DNA from: Planctomycetota bacterium
GTDB taxonomy: Bacteria > Planctomycetota > Phycisphaerae > Phycisphaerales > SM1A02
Direction: 5' to 3'
Assembly: GCA_003671065.1 (NCBI GenBank)
Contig: QWPU01000057.1
Coordinates: forward strand, 1 to 12,615
DNA: 12,615 nt
In this document: positions 1 through 7,427 of the stretch, in pieces
Numbering within the stretch: position 1 is the first letter of the stretch
Layout: every line of letters starts with the position of its first letter
The notes under the pieces: model-generated
Told to the model about the DNA's origin: nothing
Database searches by the model: none
What the model saw: only the letters and a program-made list of their open reading frames with translations
Program-made: the position numbers and the translations under genes

Positions 1-691
1 CACGCGGCGCAGTGAGATTTGCGCGCTCAGTGTTGGCGGGCGCACTTCGGTTGCGGTGCGTCAGCCGGCGCATCCTGTGGCGATTGCTTTGATTGAAGCG
101 TTTGGAAGTCCGCTGTCGGCGCCGAGTGCGAATCGCTCGGGACGCGTGAGTCCGACGACGGCTGCGCATGTTGCCGAAGAATTTGCGGATGTTGAGGATC
201 TGCTCATTCTTGATGGTGGTCCGTGCGAAGTTGGTATTGAGTCGACGGTGCTCGATATGTCGCGCGCGCGGCCGATGATCTTGCGTCCTGGCGCGATTAG
301 TGGGAAGGATCTTGAGCCGCTGATTGGGCCTGTGGTGGTGCCTGAAATTGGTCGGCAGGCGGCGAGTCCTGGTACGAGCGCGTCGCACTATGCGCCGATG
401 ACGCCGACGGAACTTGTGACGAGCGCGGAGCTCACTGCGCGCTTGGCGAGCGAAACTTCACGCGTGGCAGTCGTCGCGTTTGCAGGCACGCATGTAGGTG
501 AAACGCACGAACTGTTTGGCATGCCGCGTCACGCGGCGGCCTACGCGCAGATGCTCTATGCAACGCTTCGGCGCGCGGATGCGTCGCAGGCGTCGCTGAT
601 GCTCATCGTTGCGCCTGATGAACGCGGCGGACTGTGGGACGCGGCGCTTGATCGTGTCAAGCGCGCGAGTGCTCGACGCGCGACGCGTTGA
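1..691 (+). CDS. L-threonylcarbamoyladenylate synthase, Sua5/TsaC (YrdC) family, 5'-truncated by the window edge
   Basis: Makes threonylcarbamoyl-AMP from L-threonine, bicarbonate and ATP in the cytoplasm, the first step of t6A formation at position 37 of ANN-decoding tRNAs. The reading frame is already open at base 2, so the start codon and roughly the first 90-100 residues of a normal Sua5 protein lie outside the window; 229 codons remain. An in-frame GTG at 56 falls inside the conserved VAVRQPAHPVA segment and is not the real start. Visible YrdC-domain motifs are SAPSANRSGRVSPTTAAHV, GPCEVGIESTVLDM and ILRPGAIS. They are followed by the Sua5 linker signature SPGTSASHYAPMTP and a C-terminal domain of about 95 residues, which favours the long Sua5 form over short TsaC. 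The linker motif is usually closer to SPGMxYRHYAP, so SAS replaces the usual residues. The gene ends 30 bp from the convergent tolC-like gene. The family call is firm; the exact name (tsaC or sua5) is not. Confidence 0.93.
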   Translation, partial: TRRSEICALSVGGRTSVAVRQPAHPVAIALIEAFGSPLSAPSANRSGRVSPTTAAHVAEEFADVEDLLILDGGPCEVGIESTVLDMSRARPMILRPGAISGKDLEPLIGPVVVPEIGRQAASPGTSASHYAPMTPTELVTSAELTARLASETSRVAVVAFAGTHVGETHELFGMPRHAAAYAQMLYATLRRADASQASLMLIVAPDERGGLWDAALDRVKRASARRATR

Positions 692-721
692 ATGAGTCGC
701 ATTCGATTCAATAGTTTCGAA

Positions 722-2551
722 TTACTCGTACTGCTCGCTCGGCGCAACGCTGAACTCGATGCGATGCGCTTCAAGCCCAGTGCCCATCGCTCGCTGCAAT
801 TCCGCAAGCGCCGATTGATAGTTCACGAGCGATGCAAAGTACTGATCTTCCGCTTGCGCAAGGCCGTTTTGCAGTTGGAACTTGAGTTGCAAGAACTCAG
901 GCGTGAGCGCCGCGAGCGTCTTCTCATCGACAAGCAGCGCGCGAAGATTCTCGGCTTGCGCGAGTCGATATGTGCGATTTTGACCGACGAGTTCACGAAA
1001 CGCAACGCAATCAACCATCGCGTTTTTCACCGACAACACTGAACCCTGCACCGCTTTGTCGTAGGCAACTACTGTCTGCGATCGTCGCAAGCGCGCTTCG
1101 AGATACATCGCTTCCGCCGCACGATTTCCAATCGCTTGACTGAACTGCACACTCGCGGCGTACCCCACAAAGTCGCCCGTCGTCACATCACTCACGCTGC
1201 TGTCCCCATCGTCATTGAGACCGAACCACGACACATTCGTCGCAAGATCGAGTTGCGGCAAGCGACCGTTGTCCGCAACCGTCACGCCAATCGAAGCGTT
1301 CTCGATCGCAATGAGCGTCTGCTGAATGCTCGGCGCTTTCGCAATCGCAGTTTCAATCGAGTGACGCAGATCCGCGGTAAACGGCGCATCGCTCGGCGCA
1401 TCGGCTGGCACCACTTCCACTTCGCCGCCCACAGGAAGATCAGGCGAATTGATGATGAGTTTCAGCGTGTTGCCCGCTTCGCTCAAGCGGCGACGCGCTT
1501 CAATCACCAGCGCTTTGCGACTCTCCACCGTCGCGACTGCGTTGGCGTATTGCGCGAGCGTCGTGTCAAACTGGCGACGCTTGGCGAGTACATCGCGCAC
1601 TTCAATGCCGACCGCAACCAGCCACTCCGCGCTGACCAGTCGCGCGCGCGCCGACACCAGCGCCCAGTATGCCTTCTCGGTATTCGCGACCACATCGAGG
1701 AGCCGCCCGCGCACGCTTTGCAGCGCGATCTGATCGTCGTTCTGCGCCAAGTGCACTTGCGAGAGCGACACATCAGTTCCAAATCCGCGCAAGAGCGGCT
1801 GCGTCAAACCAAGCGTCAGCGCGCTCGACCACGCGGGATCGGGCGTGTAGAGCGTGGAATTCACATTGTTCACGCGCGAGGAATTCGCGGTCAAGCTCAG
1901 CGCGCCGCCCGTCTCGAGCGCCTTGCCGACGCTCGCGCCAAAGAGCCAGTTGCGTTGGTTCGTGACATTGGGAATGACTGCCGTGTCGGAGCCTGGGAAG
2001 AGAATGCCGATCGTCGGCTGGTCGACGCGTTGAAAGCCCGTGCTTGCGCCTACGACCCAGTCAAACGCCGCTTCCGCGCGAATGATGTCAGCCTCGGTAA
2101 TCGACTTCTCGAGCTGCGCAGTCTGCACATCGAGATTGCTGCGAACCGCGGTTTCGACAGCGCTTTGCAGCGCGAGGACGACGCGCGTCGGCGTTTCAGC
2201 AGTGAGTGGCACGATGCCTGAAACGGTGGTGCCGAGCGACGCGCCTTGCGGACCGATTGCGTCGAGTTCCGCGCGACGAGGTGCGAGCACGCGGGCGACT
2301 TCCCCATCGCCGTCATAGGTTGGCGCGGCGGCGGTGGCGGAGACTTGCGCGAGTTCCCGATCAGGATATGTCTGCAGCGTTCGCTCAAGCCGAGCCTGGA
2401 GCTCGACTTCGTCGCTCGATGCCAGCGGAGATTTGCAGCCGCTGATCGCGCTCACAACCACTGTTGTCAGAGCGAAAGAATTGAGTGCGCGGAGAGACGG
2501 AAGCGAAGGCAGATTCATAGACATCACCTTCGATGGTAGCGAAGGCTTCAT
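722..2551 (-). CDS. TolC-family outer-membrane efflux lipoprotein
   Basis: Probable outer-membrane channel component of a tripartite efflux or type I secretion system. I place the start at ATG 2551-2549, giving 609 residues, because GGAGGGAG lies 8 nt upstream; the frame is open further upstream to 2608 without a comparable site. The N-terminus is a lipoprotein signal: a hydrophobic stretch followed by the lipobox ISGC, with the acylated Cys at residue 39. After a low-complexity N-terminal segment of about 90 residues come the two outer-membrane efflux repeats. Their alpha-helical starts are typical of the family (ALQSAVETAVRSNLDV, and later VRGRLLDVVANTEKAYWALV), and the strand-turn motif TQPLLRGFG, a hallmark of these proteins, sits near residue 250. 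It is longer than E. coli TolC (about 470 mature residues), mostly through the N-terminal extension. No inner-membrane pump or periplasmic adaptor gene adjoins it, so it is an orphan here and its substrate cannot be inferred. Divergent from the SH3-like gene. Confidence 0.9.
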   Translation of the reverse strand: MKPSLPSKVMSMNLPSLPSLRALNSFALTTVVVSAISGCKSPLASSDEVELQARLERTLQTYPDRELAQVSATAAAPTYDGDGEVARVLAPRRAELDAIGPQGASLGTTVSGIVPLTAETPTRVVLALQSAVETAVRSNLDVQTAQLEKSITEADIIRAEAAFDWVVGASTGFQRVDQPTIGILFPGSDTAVIPNVTNQRNWLFGASVGKALETGGALSLTANSSRVNNVNSTLYTPDPAWSSALTLGLTQPLLRGFGTDVSLSQVHLAQNDDQIALQSVRGRLLDVVANTEKAYWALVSARARLVSAEWLVAVGIEVRDVLAKRRQFDTTLAQYANAVATVESRKALVIEARRRLSEAGNTLKLIINSPDLPVGGEVEVVPADAPSDAPFTADLRHSIETAIAKAPSIQQTLIAIENASIGVTVADNGRLPQLDLATNVSWFGLNDDGDSSVSDVTTGDFVGYAASVQFSQAIGNRAAEAMYLEARLRRSQTVVAYDKAVQGSVLSVKNAMVDCVAFRELVGQNRTYRLAQAENLRALLVDEKTLAALTPEFLQLKFQLQNGLAQAEDQYFASLVNYQSALAELQRAMGTGLEAHRIEFSVAPSEQYE

Positions 2552-2559
2552 CGCAAAAA

Positions 2560-2567
2560 CTCCCTCC
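2560..2567 (-). promoter_or_regulatory. Shine-Dalgarno site fixing the tolC-like start
   Basis: Minus-strand GGAGGGAG, 8 nt before ATG 2551-2549. Other possible starts (2608, 2524, 2518) lack a site this strong, so this one decides the start. Confidence 0.75.
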
Positions 2568-2584
2568 GGCCGCGCCGTCGAAAA

Positions 2585-2602
2585 GTCGGAAGTACTTTTG
2601 AC
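2585..2602. promoter_or_regulatory. Imperfect palindrome, candidate operator in a divergent promoter region
   Basis: GTCGGAAGTACTTTTGAC reads GTCnnAAGTACTTnnGAC, with symmetric arms at 7 of 9 base pairs and a perfect 8-bp core AAGTACTT. It lies between the divergent tolC-like gene (start 2551) and the SH3-like gene (start 2636). It overlaps TTGACA at 2598-2603, a consensus -35 hexamer pointing toward the SH3-like gene. A weak -10 candidate is TAGGAT at 2623-2628, with a long 19-bp spacer. Position and symmetry suggest a dimeric regulator site; no regulator is identified. Confidence 0.4.
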
Positions 2603-2635
2603 ACACACGCCGATGAAATCGTTAGGATTCGCGAC

Positions 2636-4069
2636 ATGAATTCTTGCATGACTCTTGCGCCGCGCGCGCTTTCAACTGCTGTCCTTTTCAGTGGCCTCTG
2701 CGTGAGCGTTGCTGCCTTCACGGTCGCAACAATCAGCATGGAACACGCTGCGTTCGCGCAGACTTCGCCCACGCCTACCGCGGCGAGCGCGAACGCGAAG
2801 ACTCCATACGAAGCGACGCTCGCGAAGGACAGCGCCGTCCGTTGCGCGTCGAACTTGGAGACTGGATATGTCTTTGGTCAACTCACCAAAGGCTCGGCTG
2901 TTCGTGTGATTCAAGAAGTCTCAGGTTGGGCGCGTATCGCGACCACTGGTTCCGCGTTTGATGGTTGGGCGGGCTTTGTGAAGAGCGCGCCTGGCATCAC
3001 GCTCAGCGCTGATGGCAAGACCATCAAGATCACATCGCGTGCAGAAATCACCGCGGTGAACAGCGAGCGCAACTTCGATCCTGATGCGAGCTATCGCGCG
3101 ATTGGATTTCTTGTCAATGGCGATGAAGCGACTGTGACTGAACAGCTCACTGGTGATGGCGGCGCGATTTATTACGCCGTCGCGCTCAGTGCGAAAACTT
3201 CTGGTTGGATTCAATCGGATGCGTTGACACCAACGACAACGACGACAACAACGCCAACAACGCCAACACCAACAACGACGATTCCTGGAACGACAACGAC
3301 CGACGCAGCCGTGGTGACTCCAGGCACGCGCGTAACCACCGACATCGACACTGAAACTGGTCAAGAAATTACCACGACAATTCCTGCAACAACTGATACG
3401 GCAACCGACAGCACCAAACCAGCGACCACGAAGCCTGTCACGCGCGCCGCCGTCGTCGAACAAATCAAGCGCGTGCGCGTCGCTGATCTCAACGCTTCGT
3501 ACAAAGCACTGCGCGCGCAACCAACGGAAACCGCTGAATTCGAAGCACTTCGCGAGCGTTGCCTTGCGATCGCGGAAGATCCAAAGTCGTTCAAGGGTGA
3601 GATCGACGGCGCGAAATTCCTTGCGCAGAAGGTCTTGATCGACATCACGATTCAGAATGATCTGCGTCAAATCCAAGCGCAGCGCCGCAAACTCGACAGC
3701 AACTTCAAAGGCGTCGCCGATCTCGAACTCGCAACACTTGCGCGTATGCCTTACGACAATGTGGGCCGCCTCAACGCATCGAAGTTCTACACGGGCGAGC
3801 GCATGCCGCTCCTCTATGTGTTGCAAGATCAAGGCACGGGCTACACGATCGCTTACATCGTGCCTGGCGAAACGACTGAGTACTCATCGATGCTCGGCCT
3901 CTTGGTCGGCGTGAAGGGCCCAGTGCGTTATGACGAGAGTCTGCGTTTGAATGTGATCGCGCCGATTTCGATTGTGCCGATCACGCCAAAGACGACTGGT
4001 ACGACCACGCCTGAAGCGAGCACCGTGACCGCGACTGGGACTGAGAACATGACTCCGACCGAAAAATGA
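2636..4069 (+). CDS. Secreted SH3-like-domain protein with Thr/Pro-rich linker
   Basis: Exported protein of 477 residues with no recognised enzyme motif. ATG 2636 is preceded by AGGA at 8 nt. A signal peptide spans about residues 1-41, with probable cleavage after AFA. Residues about 58-120 read like a bacterial SH3 domain: a variable start, then GYVFGQLTKGSAVRVIQEVSGWARI and a conserved-looking WAGFVKS end (described here as two adjoining pieces). A second SH3-like stretch follows at about 120-200 and ends SGWIQSDAL. Residues 198-222 are a Thr/Pro run, and a further Thr-rich tract reaches about residue 270. The C-terminal 170 residues hold a helical, charged region (VEQIKRVRVADLNASYKAL onward) and then a beta-rich segment, ending in another Thr-rich tail. 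SH3b domains often bind cell-wall or surface ligands, so an envelope or periplasmic role is inferred. It is not in an operon with a gene of known function. Confidence 0.8.
   Translation: MNSCMTLAPRALSTAVLFSGLCVSVAAFTVATISMEHAAFAQTSPTPTAASANAKTPYEATLAKDSAVRCASNLETGYVFGQLTKGSAVRVIQEVSGWARIATTGSAFDGWAGFVKSAPGITLSADGKTIKITSRAEITAVNSERNFDPDASYRAIGFLVNGDEATVTEQLTGDGGAIYYAVALSAKTSGWIQSDALTPTTTTTTTPTTPTPTTTIPGTTTTDAAVVTPGTRVTTDIDTETGQEITTTIPATTDTATDSTKPATTKPVTRAAVVEQIKRVRVADLNASYKALRAQPTETAEFEALRERCLAIAEDPKSFKGEIDGAKFLAQKVLIDITIQNDLRQIQAQRRKLDSNFKGVADLELATLARMPYDNVGRLNASKFYTGERMPLLYVLQDQGTGYTIAYIVPGETTEYSSMLGLLVGVKGPVRYDESLRLNVIAPISIVPITPKTTGTTTPEASTVTATGTENMTPTEK
3227..3301 (+). repeat. Low-complexity Thr/Pro codon tract (ACN-rich)
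   Basis: Seventy-five bases made almost only of ACA, ACG, ACC and CCA codons encode residues 198-222 of the SH3-like protein, nearly all Thr and Pro. It separates the SH3-like N-terminal half from the C-terminal domain and probably acts as an extended linker. Such tracts can change length by replication slippage. Confidence 0.8.
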
Positions 4070-4089
4070 TCACGCATTGCTCGAAGCGA

Positions 4090-4118
4090 TTGGCGTTCTA
4101 CAGATTTTTCGCTAGACT
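4090..4118 (+). promoter_or_regulatory. Sigma70-type promoter of the tRNA-Ala gene
   Basis: TTGGCG (4090-4095), a 17-bp spacer and TAGACT (4113-4118) each match the consensus hexamers at 4 of 6 positions with ideal spacing. The predicted transcription start, about 4125, is only a few bases before the tRNA 5' end at 4128. Within the spacer is an AT-rich run. No experimental support. Confidence 0.55.
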
Positions 4119-4127
4119 GACCGACTC

Positions 4128-4200
4128 GGGGCGTTAGCTCAATTGGGAGAGCGATGCCTTTGCAAGGCATAGGTCGCCGGTTCGATCCCGGCACGCTCCA
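4128..4200 (+). tRNA. tRNA-Ala(TGC)
   Basis: Seventy-three bases fold as a full cloverleaf. The acceptor GGGGCGT pairs with ACGCTCC (one G-T pair) and the discriminator is A. The D arm begins TAGCTCAATTGGGAGAGC. The anticodon stem is ATGCC/GGCAT with loop TTTGCAA, so the anticodon is TGC at 4161-4163. The T arm has GGTTCGATCCC. The 3' CCA is not encoded: TTT follows the discriminator. The sequence closely matches bacterial tRNA-Ala. Confidence 0.97.
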
Positions 4201-4207
4201 TTTCAAA

Positions 4208-4238
4208 CCGTCTGTTCGTGTGAACCACGAACAGACGG
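4208..4238 (+). terminator. Perfect 13-bp hairpin between tRNA-Ala and rsmE
   Basis: CCGTCTGTTCGTG, a 5-nt loop TGAAC, then its exact complement CACGAACAGACGG. It starts 8 bp after the tRNA 3' end. No T-run follows on the + strand, so it is not a classic intrinsic terminator. It could be a terminator of a type without a U-tract, a 3'-processing or stability structure for the tRNA transcript, or a leader structure for rsmE. The hairpin itself is certain; its role is not. Confidence 0.55.
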
Positions 4239-4276
4239 CGAGATGCGACGAAGACCCGTCCCCGACCCTCTTACTC

Positions 4277-4996
4277 ATGTCTCTCTGGCTTCATGTTCTC
4301 GATGTGCCCGCAGCGGGGTTGTCTGTTGAGATCGATCGCGATGAAGCGCGCCATGCATTTGGTGCGCGACGACTTGGTGTCGGCGATCTCGTGACACTCT
4401 TCGATGGGCGCGGAACACTCGCGTCAGCACGACTTGGTGAACAGCGTTCCCGCGGCGGCGAGGTGGTGGTAGAAGTCATCGAACGCAGCGAAGCGAAGCC
4501 GATCACGCCTGAAATCACGATTGCGTTTGCAGTGCCGAAAGGCGATCGACTCTCCACGCTGCTCGACGGCGCAACGCAAGCGGGAGTCTCGCGCCTCGTC
4601 GCAATCGGATGCAGTCGCAGCGTGGTCGATGCAGACAAACTCGAACGCAGCGAGCGTTGCACGCGAATTCTCTTCGAAGCAACGAAGGTGTCGAAGCGCG
4701 CATGGACACCAGAGCTTGCTGCGGGCGGACGACTGGCGCGTGTCGCGCAAGCCGAAGTTGCGCGCAGAAGTGCAATCGCAATCGCGCACACTACGAATGG
4801 AGTCGCGTTACGAACATGGAGCGACTCGCTCGCCCCAACGCAACGCCGCACCGTCTTCATCGGCCCCGAAGGCGGCTTCGACGACGCAGAACTCGAAGCA
4901 ATGCGCGTGCTCGGCGCGACAACCGTGTCACTCGGCCCATGCGTGATGCGCGTGGAAATGGCCGCGATCGCTGCGACCGTGCTGCTGCGCGGGTGA
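4277..4996 (+). CDS. rsmE: 16S rRNA (uracil(1498)-N(3))-methyltransferase RsmE
   Basis: Transfers a methyl group from S-adenosylmethionine to N3 of U1498 of 16S rRNA in the 30S subunit. The 239 residues from ATG 4277 match the usual length of about 240; the frame opens upstream inside the tRNA, so earlier starts are impossible in practice. No clear Shine-Dalgarno site precedes it. Residues 1 to about 75 form the PUA-like RNA-binding domain (RDEARHAFGARRLGVGDLVTL, FDGRG). The rest is the SPOUT knot domain, with AFAVPKGDRLSTLLDGATQ and GVSRLVAIGCSRSVV, then the SAM-site motif FIGPEGGF at 194-201. The last knot motif reads LGPCVMRVEMAAIAA (219-233), where the family usually has LGPRILRxETA: Arg is replaced by Cys222 and Thr by Met228. 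Gly-Pro, Arg225 and Glu227 remain, so it may still be active. It follows tRNA-Ala by 76 bp and may be read from the same promoter if the hairpin at 4208-4238 is passed. Confidence 0.92.
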   Translation: MSLWLHVLDVPAAGLSVEIDRDEARHAFGARRLGVGDLVTLFDGRGTLASARLGEQRSRGGEVVVEVIERSEAKPITPEITIAFAVPKGDRLSTLLDGATQAGVSRLVAIGCSRSVVDADKLERSERCTRILFEATKVSKRAWTPELAAGGRLARVAQAEVARRSAIAIAHTTNGVALRTWSDSLAPTQRRTVFIGPEGGFDDAELEAMRVLGATTVSLGPCVMRVEMAAIAATVLLRG

Positions 4997-5010
4997 CGCG
5001 TGAAGTTGCT

Positions 5011-5028
5011 CGAGGCTCGGGAGCCTCG
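5011..5028. terminator. GC-rich hairpin in the rsmE / CDF convergent gap
   Basis: CGAGGCT, loop CGGG, AGCCTCG: a perfect 7-bp stem 15 bp after the rsmE stop, in the 126-bp gap between convergent rsmE and the CDF gene. No T-run follows on either strand. The position suggests transcription termination, but the sequence does not prove it. Apart from this I see nothing in the gap. Confidence 0.4.
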
Positions 5029-5122
5029 CTGTGTCGTCAACAGCGCTTGAGCGCACGCTCGACAACGATGTGCGGCCTGAGGCTGCGATATCGAAACGAA
5101 TGTCCACGAATGCTGTGCGAGT

Positions 5123-6094
5123 CTAGATCTCGAGAGCACCGTTGACAGGCCGCGTCAATTCGCTGAGTGCTGCACAACATCGCGCGCACTTCGCATCGCC
5201 GCATGGCTCCATGTGCGCGGTGGCGGTGCCTTCGCCGACGGTGGCGAGAACTTCGTGCTCGATGAGTGAGGCGATGTCATGGCTAGCCGCGACGCTCATT
5301 GACTTTGGTACTCGCAGGTGCATGTCGATGAAATGCATGCGGCCTTGATGGCGATGACGGACTGATGCGAATGAGCAGATCGAGGCCGTTTGCGCGCCTT
5401 TGTGGCGCTCGAGCACCGTGACGATCTTGCGGTGATCTTCGGCGTCTTGTTCACCGAGGATCGAAGAGAGCCCTGAGATCGCGAGTCGCGTGCCCACCAC
5501 GATCAGCAGCACGCCAACTGAAACCGCCACCGCAGTGTCGATCCAGGCGAGGCCTGTGAACCACACGGCGATGAGACCGCCGATGACTGCGAATGTCGTC
5601 CACAGATCACTCAGCAAATGCTTTCCGTCACCAATAAGCGCGGCAGATCCAATCGATCTTCCCACGCGAAGCAACGCATAGCCCGCAACGCCATTAAGCA
5701 CCGCACTCGCCGCAACTAACACAAGCCCCAGATCAATCTGCTCAATCGGCGCGATCCCTCGCATCATGCTCTCAGCGCAATGCGTGAGGATCACTAACCC
5801 TGCCACCGCAACCAACACGCCTTCGAACAACGCGCTGACAAACTCGATGCCGCCGTGGCCGTAGGGATGCTGTTCATCAGGCGGTCGATCTGCATAACGC
5901 AACGCGAAGTACGCGCCGAGTGAAGCGACGATATTCACGACGCTCTCCAGCGCGTCACTAAACACCGCGTCGCTTCCTGTCAGCATCCAACCGCTGAATT
6001 TCAGCGCGAATCCCGTGATTCCAACCGCAATCGCCCACTTCGCGGCAGTGCGCGCGCGACGAGAAACGCTTGGATCAGGTGGACGAAACGCCAT
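5123..6094 (-). CDS. Cation diffusion facilitator (CDF) metal-ion transporter
   Basis: Inner-membrane antiporter that exports divalent metal ions (Zn, Mn, Fe, Co or Cd in the family) against protons. It has 323 residues, a normal length, with six predicted membrane segments: about 20-38, 52-68, 86-105, 122-143, 165-182 and 185-205. Family motifs are GSDAVFSDALESVVN in TM2 (metal-site Asp47 with Glu50/Ser51), HPYGHGGIE (76-84) after TM2, and GDGKHLLSD in TM5 (His159 and Asp163, the HxxxD pair). The cytoplasmic C-terminal domain follows and ends in a cysteine-rich tail: His294, Cys298, Cys303, Cys306, Cys307. The metal cannot be read from the sequence; the SDALES form of TM2 differs from the HxxxD of ZitB-like zinc exporters. 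The start is 15 bp after the stop of the upstream regulator gene, with only a weak ribosome-binding site, so the two are probably cotranscribed and perhaps translationally coupled. Confidence 0.92.
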   Translation of the reverse strand: MAFRPPDPSVSRRARTAAKWAIAVGITGFALKFSGWMLTGSDAVFSDALESVVNIVASLGAYFALRYADRPPDEQHPYGHGGIEFVSALFEGVLVAVAGLVILTHCAESMMRGIAPIEQIDLGLVLVAASAVLNGVAGYALLRVGRSIGSAALIGDGKHLLSDLWTTFAVIGGLIAVWFTGLAWIDTAVAVSVGVLLIVVGTRLAISGLSSILGEQDAEDHRKIVTVLERHKGAQTASICSFASVRHRHQGRMHFIDMHLRVPKSMSVAASHDIASLIEHEVLATVGEGTATAHMEPCGDAKCARCCAALSELTRPVNGALEI

Positions 6095-6109
6095 TGCTCG
6101 AGAAGCCTA

Positions 6110-7423
6110 TCACGCCACGCTGCCGACTAACGCTGCGTGCTCGAGAATCTGCCAACCAGTTGGGCGAAAGAGCGGGAAGCGACCCATGGTTCCGACGAGC
6201 ACACGCAAGTCATCGCCGTCAAGCGTCCAATCACGGCACTGGCGCATTGGTGCTTGCGCGATGCTTTGGCGACGAAACCAATCGAGCGTGAAAGCGCGCT
6301 CGCGCATCGGCCATGAGTTGAGTTGCTCGGCGATATCCGCGGCTTTGTTGGTGCAAATCGCGATCGCTTGTTCGTGATCGCTGTGCTCAGCAAGTGGCCG
6401 CGCGCTCTCGGTGCCCGCGCGCAATGCGATGTTCGCGCCAAACACTGACCACCATCCCCAACTCTCAAGCGTGTGTGGCGACAATGACACTTCGACATCG
6501 ACTGCTTGCTCGAGTTGCGCAATGATTTCCGTCACCGCGTCATCAGCACTCAACTCCCCCGCTGCCACGCGCGCTTCAAGCAGACCGCCACGCGCGGTGT
6601 TCGCAAGACCAACATAATGCAGATCACCGAAATCTTCAGCGAGTTCGTCATACAACCGTTGCGCAGTCGAAAGATCAGCAATGGCGCACTCCGCGCGTCG
6701 ATGCATGTCGTGAACGCCTTCGCACTGCGTGAGCAGTCGCCGCTCACTGTGGCCGCGGATCGCGTAACAAAACGCGCGACCAACTCGACGCACGCGCGAT
6801 GCAGCATTCGTACCAGAGCTCATGCTCGCACTCGACGCACGCGCATTCGCATCCTCAATCAACCGCGAACTCAACGACTGCGATTCCTGCAGATTCCACA
6901 GCGTGTAGTACGCATTCGCAAGATTGACCGTGAGCATCATGCGAAGATCCTCACCGATGCGTTGCTCCGCAAGACCTTCGCGCACGCACGCCAACACGCG
7001 CGGATAGCGACCGAGTCCGTCGTACGCGCCCGCAAGACGATTCGCAGCAACCGCGCGTTCGCGTGCATTCGCAGCGTGACGACGCATCTCGCGCGCGGTG
7101 ATTTCGAGCGCAGTAAACAGTCCACTGCGATGTTGCTCTTGCGCGAGCGAATCAAGCGCGCCGAATTCCGCGACGGGCACATTGGTCGCGTTGATCGCGG
7201 GCACTTCATCCCACACGCTCTCGGCGACTTCACCGACTTCCCACTCAAGCGCATGGGCAAGCCGCGCGAGCAAATCGAGTTTCGGGTTCCCACTCGCAGG
7301 CGTCGCGCGCGTGGCATCGCGACCAAGCGCGCCCTTCATTTGCCCTGATGTCCAATTGCGATAGACCTTCGCCAGCGAAATCATTCGATCGAGGCGAAGC
7401 TTCCTCACTTCTAACAGCGTCAT
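6110..7423 (-). CDS. Helix-turn-helix regulator with TPR-like C-terminal region
   Basis: Probable cytoplasmic transcriptional regulator of 437 residues. I chose ATG 7423-7421 because GAAAGGAAG precedes it; the frame extends to a TTG at 7468 with no such site. Residues about 9-72 look like an XRE-type helix-turn-helix: an N-terminal helix (RLDRMISLAKVYRNWTSGQM), then GALGRD, then the conserved-looking GNPKLDLLARLAHALEW and WEVGEVAESVW. From about residue 100 to 420 the chain is nearly all alpha-helical with Ala/Leu-rich pairs resembling tetratricopeptide repeats (for example ANRLAGAYDGLGRYPRVLAC and ANAYYTLWNLQES). Residues 219-246 contain Cys219, His225, Cys234, His238, His241 and Cys246, a possible metal-binding cluster. 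It sits 15 bp upstream of a CDF metal exporter on the same strand, so control of metal export is a reasonable inference. The TPR assignment is from pattern only, and the ligand and target are unknown. Confidence 0.72.
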   Translation of the reverse strand: MTLLEVRKLRLDRMISLAKVYRNWTSGQMKGALGRDATRATPASGNPKLDLLARLAHALEWEVGEVAESVWDEVPAINATNVPVAEFGALDSLAQEQHRSGLFTALEITAREMRRHAANARERAVAANRLAGAYDGLGRYPRVLACVREGLAEQRIGEDLRMMLTVNLANAYYTLWNLQESQSLSSRLIEDANARASSASMSSGTNAASRVRRVGRAFCYAIRGHSERRLLTQCEGVHDMHRRAECAIADLSTAQRLYDELAEDFGDLHYVGLANTARGGLLEARVAAGELSADDAVTEIIAQLEQAVDVEVSLSPHTLESWGWWSVFGANIALRAGTESARPLAEHSDHEQAIAICTNKAADIAEQLNSWPMRERAFTLDWFRRQSIAQAPMRQCRDWTLDGDDLRVLVGTMGRFPLFRPTGWQILEHAALVGSVA

Positions 7424-7427
7424 GGTG

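Noticed and set aside
1136..2221. Long + strand open frame of 361 codons opposite the tolC-like gene
   Set aside because: Its product is rich in Arg and His with no domain pattern. It is the reverse-strand shadow of the well supported TolC-family gene in G+C-rich DNA.
4208..4238. tRNA-adjacent hairpin as an integration (att) site of a mobile element
   Set aside because: No repeat of the tRNA 3' end, no integrase and no change of base composition are seen downstream; ordinary housekeeping rsmE follows.
4154..4276. Upstream extension of rsmE beginning inside the tRNA
   Set aside because: It would overlap the tRNA and hairpin and add 41 residues with no family match. ATG 4277 gives the normal RsmE N-terminus.
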